In this document: positions 4,001 to 5,209 of the stretch, in pieces
Layout of the letters: each line of letters opens with the position of its first letter
How positions within the stretch are numbered: the first letter of the stretch is position 1
Assembly (NCBI GenBank): GCA_019245555.1
Contig: JAFARH010000287.1
Coordinates: forward strand, 1 to 5,209
Length of the DNA stretch: 5,209 nt
From: Betaproteobacteria bacterium
Lineage (GTDB): Bacteria; Pseudomonadota; Gammaproteobacteria; Burkholderiales; SG8-39
Direction: 5' to 3'
Notes under the pieces: generated by a model
The model's input: the letters and a program-made list of their open reading frames with translations, nothing else
Databases searched by the model: none
What the model was told of the DNA's origin: nothing
Translations under genes and position numbers: made by a program

Positions 4001-5209
4001 ATATCCGATCGCTGCGCCATCGCTGCGCGGATCGAAGCCGCCGATGAGCTCGCCGTTGTCGGCGATGGTGATGCCATGCGCGTGCCCGGCGAGCTCGCTG
4101 TAGTCGCCCCAGCGCTCGACGAGATGGCCGCGGCGCTCGAGCTCCTCGATCGTCGCGCGCGGAAAGCGCGCCTCGATGTGCAGCGTGTCGCGCGCCTCGC
4201 CGAGCGCGAATCGTCCGGAGAGCCAGCGCGGGCCGCCGACCGCCTCCTGGATGTCGCGGCCGTAGTCGATCATCGCTACGTACGCCTGCAGGTGGATCTG
4301 CGGCTGCCCGTCGGCGCCCATGCAGCCGAGCACCGCCCACAGCTTCTCTTTCTTGAATGCCATCGACGCGATCAGCGTGTGTAGAGGCGTTTTCCCCGGT
4401 TCGAGGCGATTCGGATGCTTGGGATCGAGCGAGAAATACGCGCTCCTGTTCTGCAGCACGACGCCGGTCTCGGCGGAGGTGATGCATGAGCCGAACACAC
4501 CGTACAGGCTGAAGATGAGCGACGCCGCGTTGCCTTCCGCGTCGACCGCGGCAACATAGACCGTGTCGCCGGTCAGACTCCCATAAGACGGCACCTTGTC
4601 CCACGGCAGCGCACGCTTCGGATCGATGAGCTCGCGGCGCTGGTCTGCATACGGCTTGGAGGTCAGCTTCACGACCGGCACATCCGCAAATCGCGGATCG
4701 GCGAGCTGCCCCTCGCGGTCGTGATAAGCGATCTGCTTCGCCTGCACGAGGAGATGCGCCTGATCGGGTCCTTGGTAAGGTCCGAGCTCGAGCGGCTCGA
4801 TCAGGTTGAGCATCTCGAGCACCGTGAATCCTTGCGTCGGCGGCGGCGTTTCGTAGATCGTCACGCCCTTGTAGGTGCCTTTGATCGGCTCGCCCCACCG
4901 CGCGTCTTGTGCAGCCAAGTCCTTGGCGTTGAAGAAGCCGCCGAGCTTCGCAAGGTCTGCAGCGACTTCGCCTTCATAGAAGCCGCTGCGGCCTTTGTCC
5001 GCAAAGGCCTGGAGCGTCCTAGCCAGGGCGGGATTCTTAATCGTGCTCTCACCACGCAGGAAAAGAGCGGCTGATGCGGGATCACGCTTGAGGTCGTCCT
5101 TCGCCTCGGCAATCCACCGCGCCAACCGCTTGCTGACCGGAAAGCCATCGCGTGCGTAGCCGATCGCCGGCTGCAGGCAGCGGGCCAGTGGGAGCTTGCC
5201 GTAACGTGC
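3998..5209 (-). CDS. Gamma-glutamyltransferase-superfamily Ntn hydrolase, 5'-truncated
   Basis: The frame is open to the right edge, giving 403 residues of the C-terminal part. TTG 5125 is an internal Leu codon: the residues before it (LQPAIGYARDGFPVS) already match the family. Members are made as one chain that cuts itself before a Thr, which becomes the nucleophile of the small subunit. Here that Thr is 216 of the visible chain (codon 4564-4562, in TGDTVYVAAVD), leaving a 188-residue small subunit, normal for the family. Other landmarks are ETPPPTQGF (120-128), FGSC (239-242), TGVVLQNRSAYFSLDP (248-263), PGKTPLHTLI (271-280) and GCMGADGQPQ (295-304). The pocket motifs resemble the YwrD/cephalosporin-acylase-like branch, not classical E. 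coli Ggt, so gamma-glutamyl transfer is not assured. Such enzymes are usually exported; the N-terminus is not visible. It is co-directional and coupled with the DUF1992 gene. Confidence 0.93.
   Translation of the reverse strand, partial: ARYGKLPLARCLQPAIGYARDGFPVSKRLARWIAEAKDDLKRDPASAALFLRGESTIKNPALARTLQAFADKGRSGFYEGEVAADLAKLGGFFNAKDLAAQDARWGEPIKGTYKGVTIYETPPPTQGFTVLEMLNLIEPLELGPYQGPDQAHLLVQAKQIAYHDREGQLADPRFADVPVVKLTSKPYADQRRELIDPKRALPWDKVPSYGSLTGDTVYVAAVDAEGNAASLIFSLYGVFGSCITSAETGVVLQNRSAYFSLDPKHPNRLEPGKTPLHTLIASMAFKKEKLWAVLGCMGADGQPQIHLQAYVAMIDYGRDIQEAVGGPRWLSGRFALGEARDTLHIEARFPRATIEELERRGHLVERWGDYSELAGHAHGITIADNGELIGGFDPRSDGAAIGY

Noticed and set aside
3705..4898. A 397-codon minus-strand frame that includes the DUF1992 gene
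   Set aside because: Only the last 97 codons resemble a protein family. The upstream part is a second frame of the GGT-like gene with Arg-rich low-complexity translation, and ATG 3998 fits the TGATG overlap.
4076..5074. Several plus-strand open frames of about 80-117 codons opposite the GGT-like gene
   Set aside because: They have no recognisable motifs or ribosome sites and lie wholly antisense to a well-supported enzyme gene.
1..5209. Search for mobile elements, CRISPR, tRNA/rRNA, riboswitches and defence genes
   Set aside because: No terminal inverted repeats, spaced direct repeats, transposase or integrase motifs, tRNA-like cloverleaf or compositional break was seen; the region looks like stable chromosome.

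Overview
The window reads as a piece of ordinary chromosome from a GC-rich Gram-negative bacterium, most likely a betaproteobacterium. This rests on strong G/C bias at third codon positions, several Sec-exported proteins, an OmpA-type peptidoglycan-binding protein and a composite GGDEF-EAL protein. The genus cannot be told from sequence alone. I see no tRNA, rRNA, CRISPR array, insertion sequence, attachment site, phage gene or origin, and no stretch of more than 50 bases is without a gene.

Left block (1-2585, + strand): three co-directional genes that probably form one transcription unit. The first is the C-terminal part of a GGDEF-EAL cyclic-di-GMP phosphodiesterase, cut by the left edge. 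The second is a secreted alpha/beta-hydrolase-fold protein with a G-x-S-x-G elbow. The third is an exported OmpA-family protein with an uncharacterised N-terminal region, a Pro/Ala linker and a complete peptidoglycan-binding domain. A link between c-di-GMP turnover and the two envelope proteins is possible but is inferred only from gene order.

Middle block (2582-3701): two exported tetratricopeptide-repeat proteins arranged head to head. The minus-strand gene (HEAT-like plus TPR) shares a CTAG with the OmpA gene at its 3' end, so their two TAG stops overlap. It shares a CATG with the plus-strand small TPR gene at its 5' end, so their two ATG starts overlap. Each gene's promoter must therefore lie inside its neighbour's coding sequence.

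Right block (3705-5209, - strand): a gamma-glutamyltransferase-superfamily Ntn hydrolase, cut by the right edge, is followed by a small DUF1992 (DnaJ-C28-like) protein through a TGATG stop/start overlap. An 8-bp inverted repeat spans the convergent stops of the small TPR gene and the DUF1992 gene.

No obviously new multi-gene system (defence, mobile or biosynthetic) is visible. The points most worth checking are a missing start codon where the hydrolase's signal peptide begins (GTA where GTG would make a perfect GTGA overlap), the shared-codon packing around the HEAT/TPR gene, the altered substrate-pocket residues and two unusual cysteines in the GGT-like enzyme, and a CxxxC motif in the small TPR protein.
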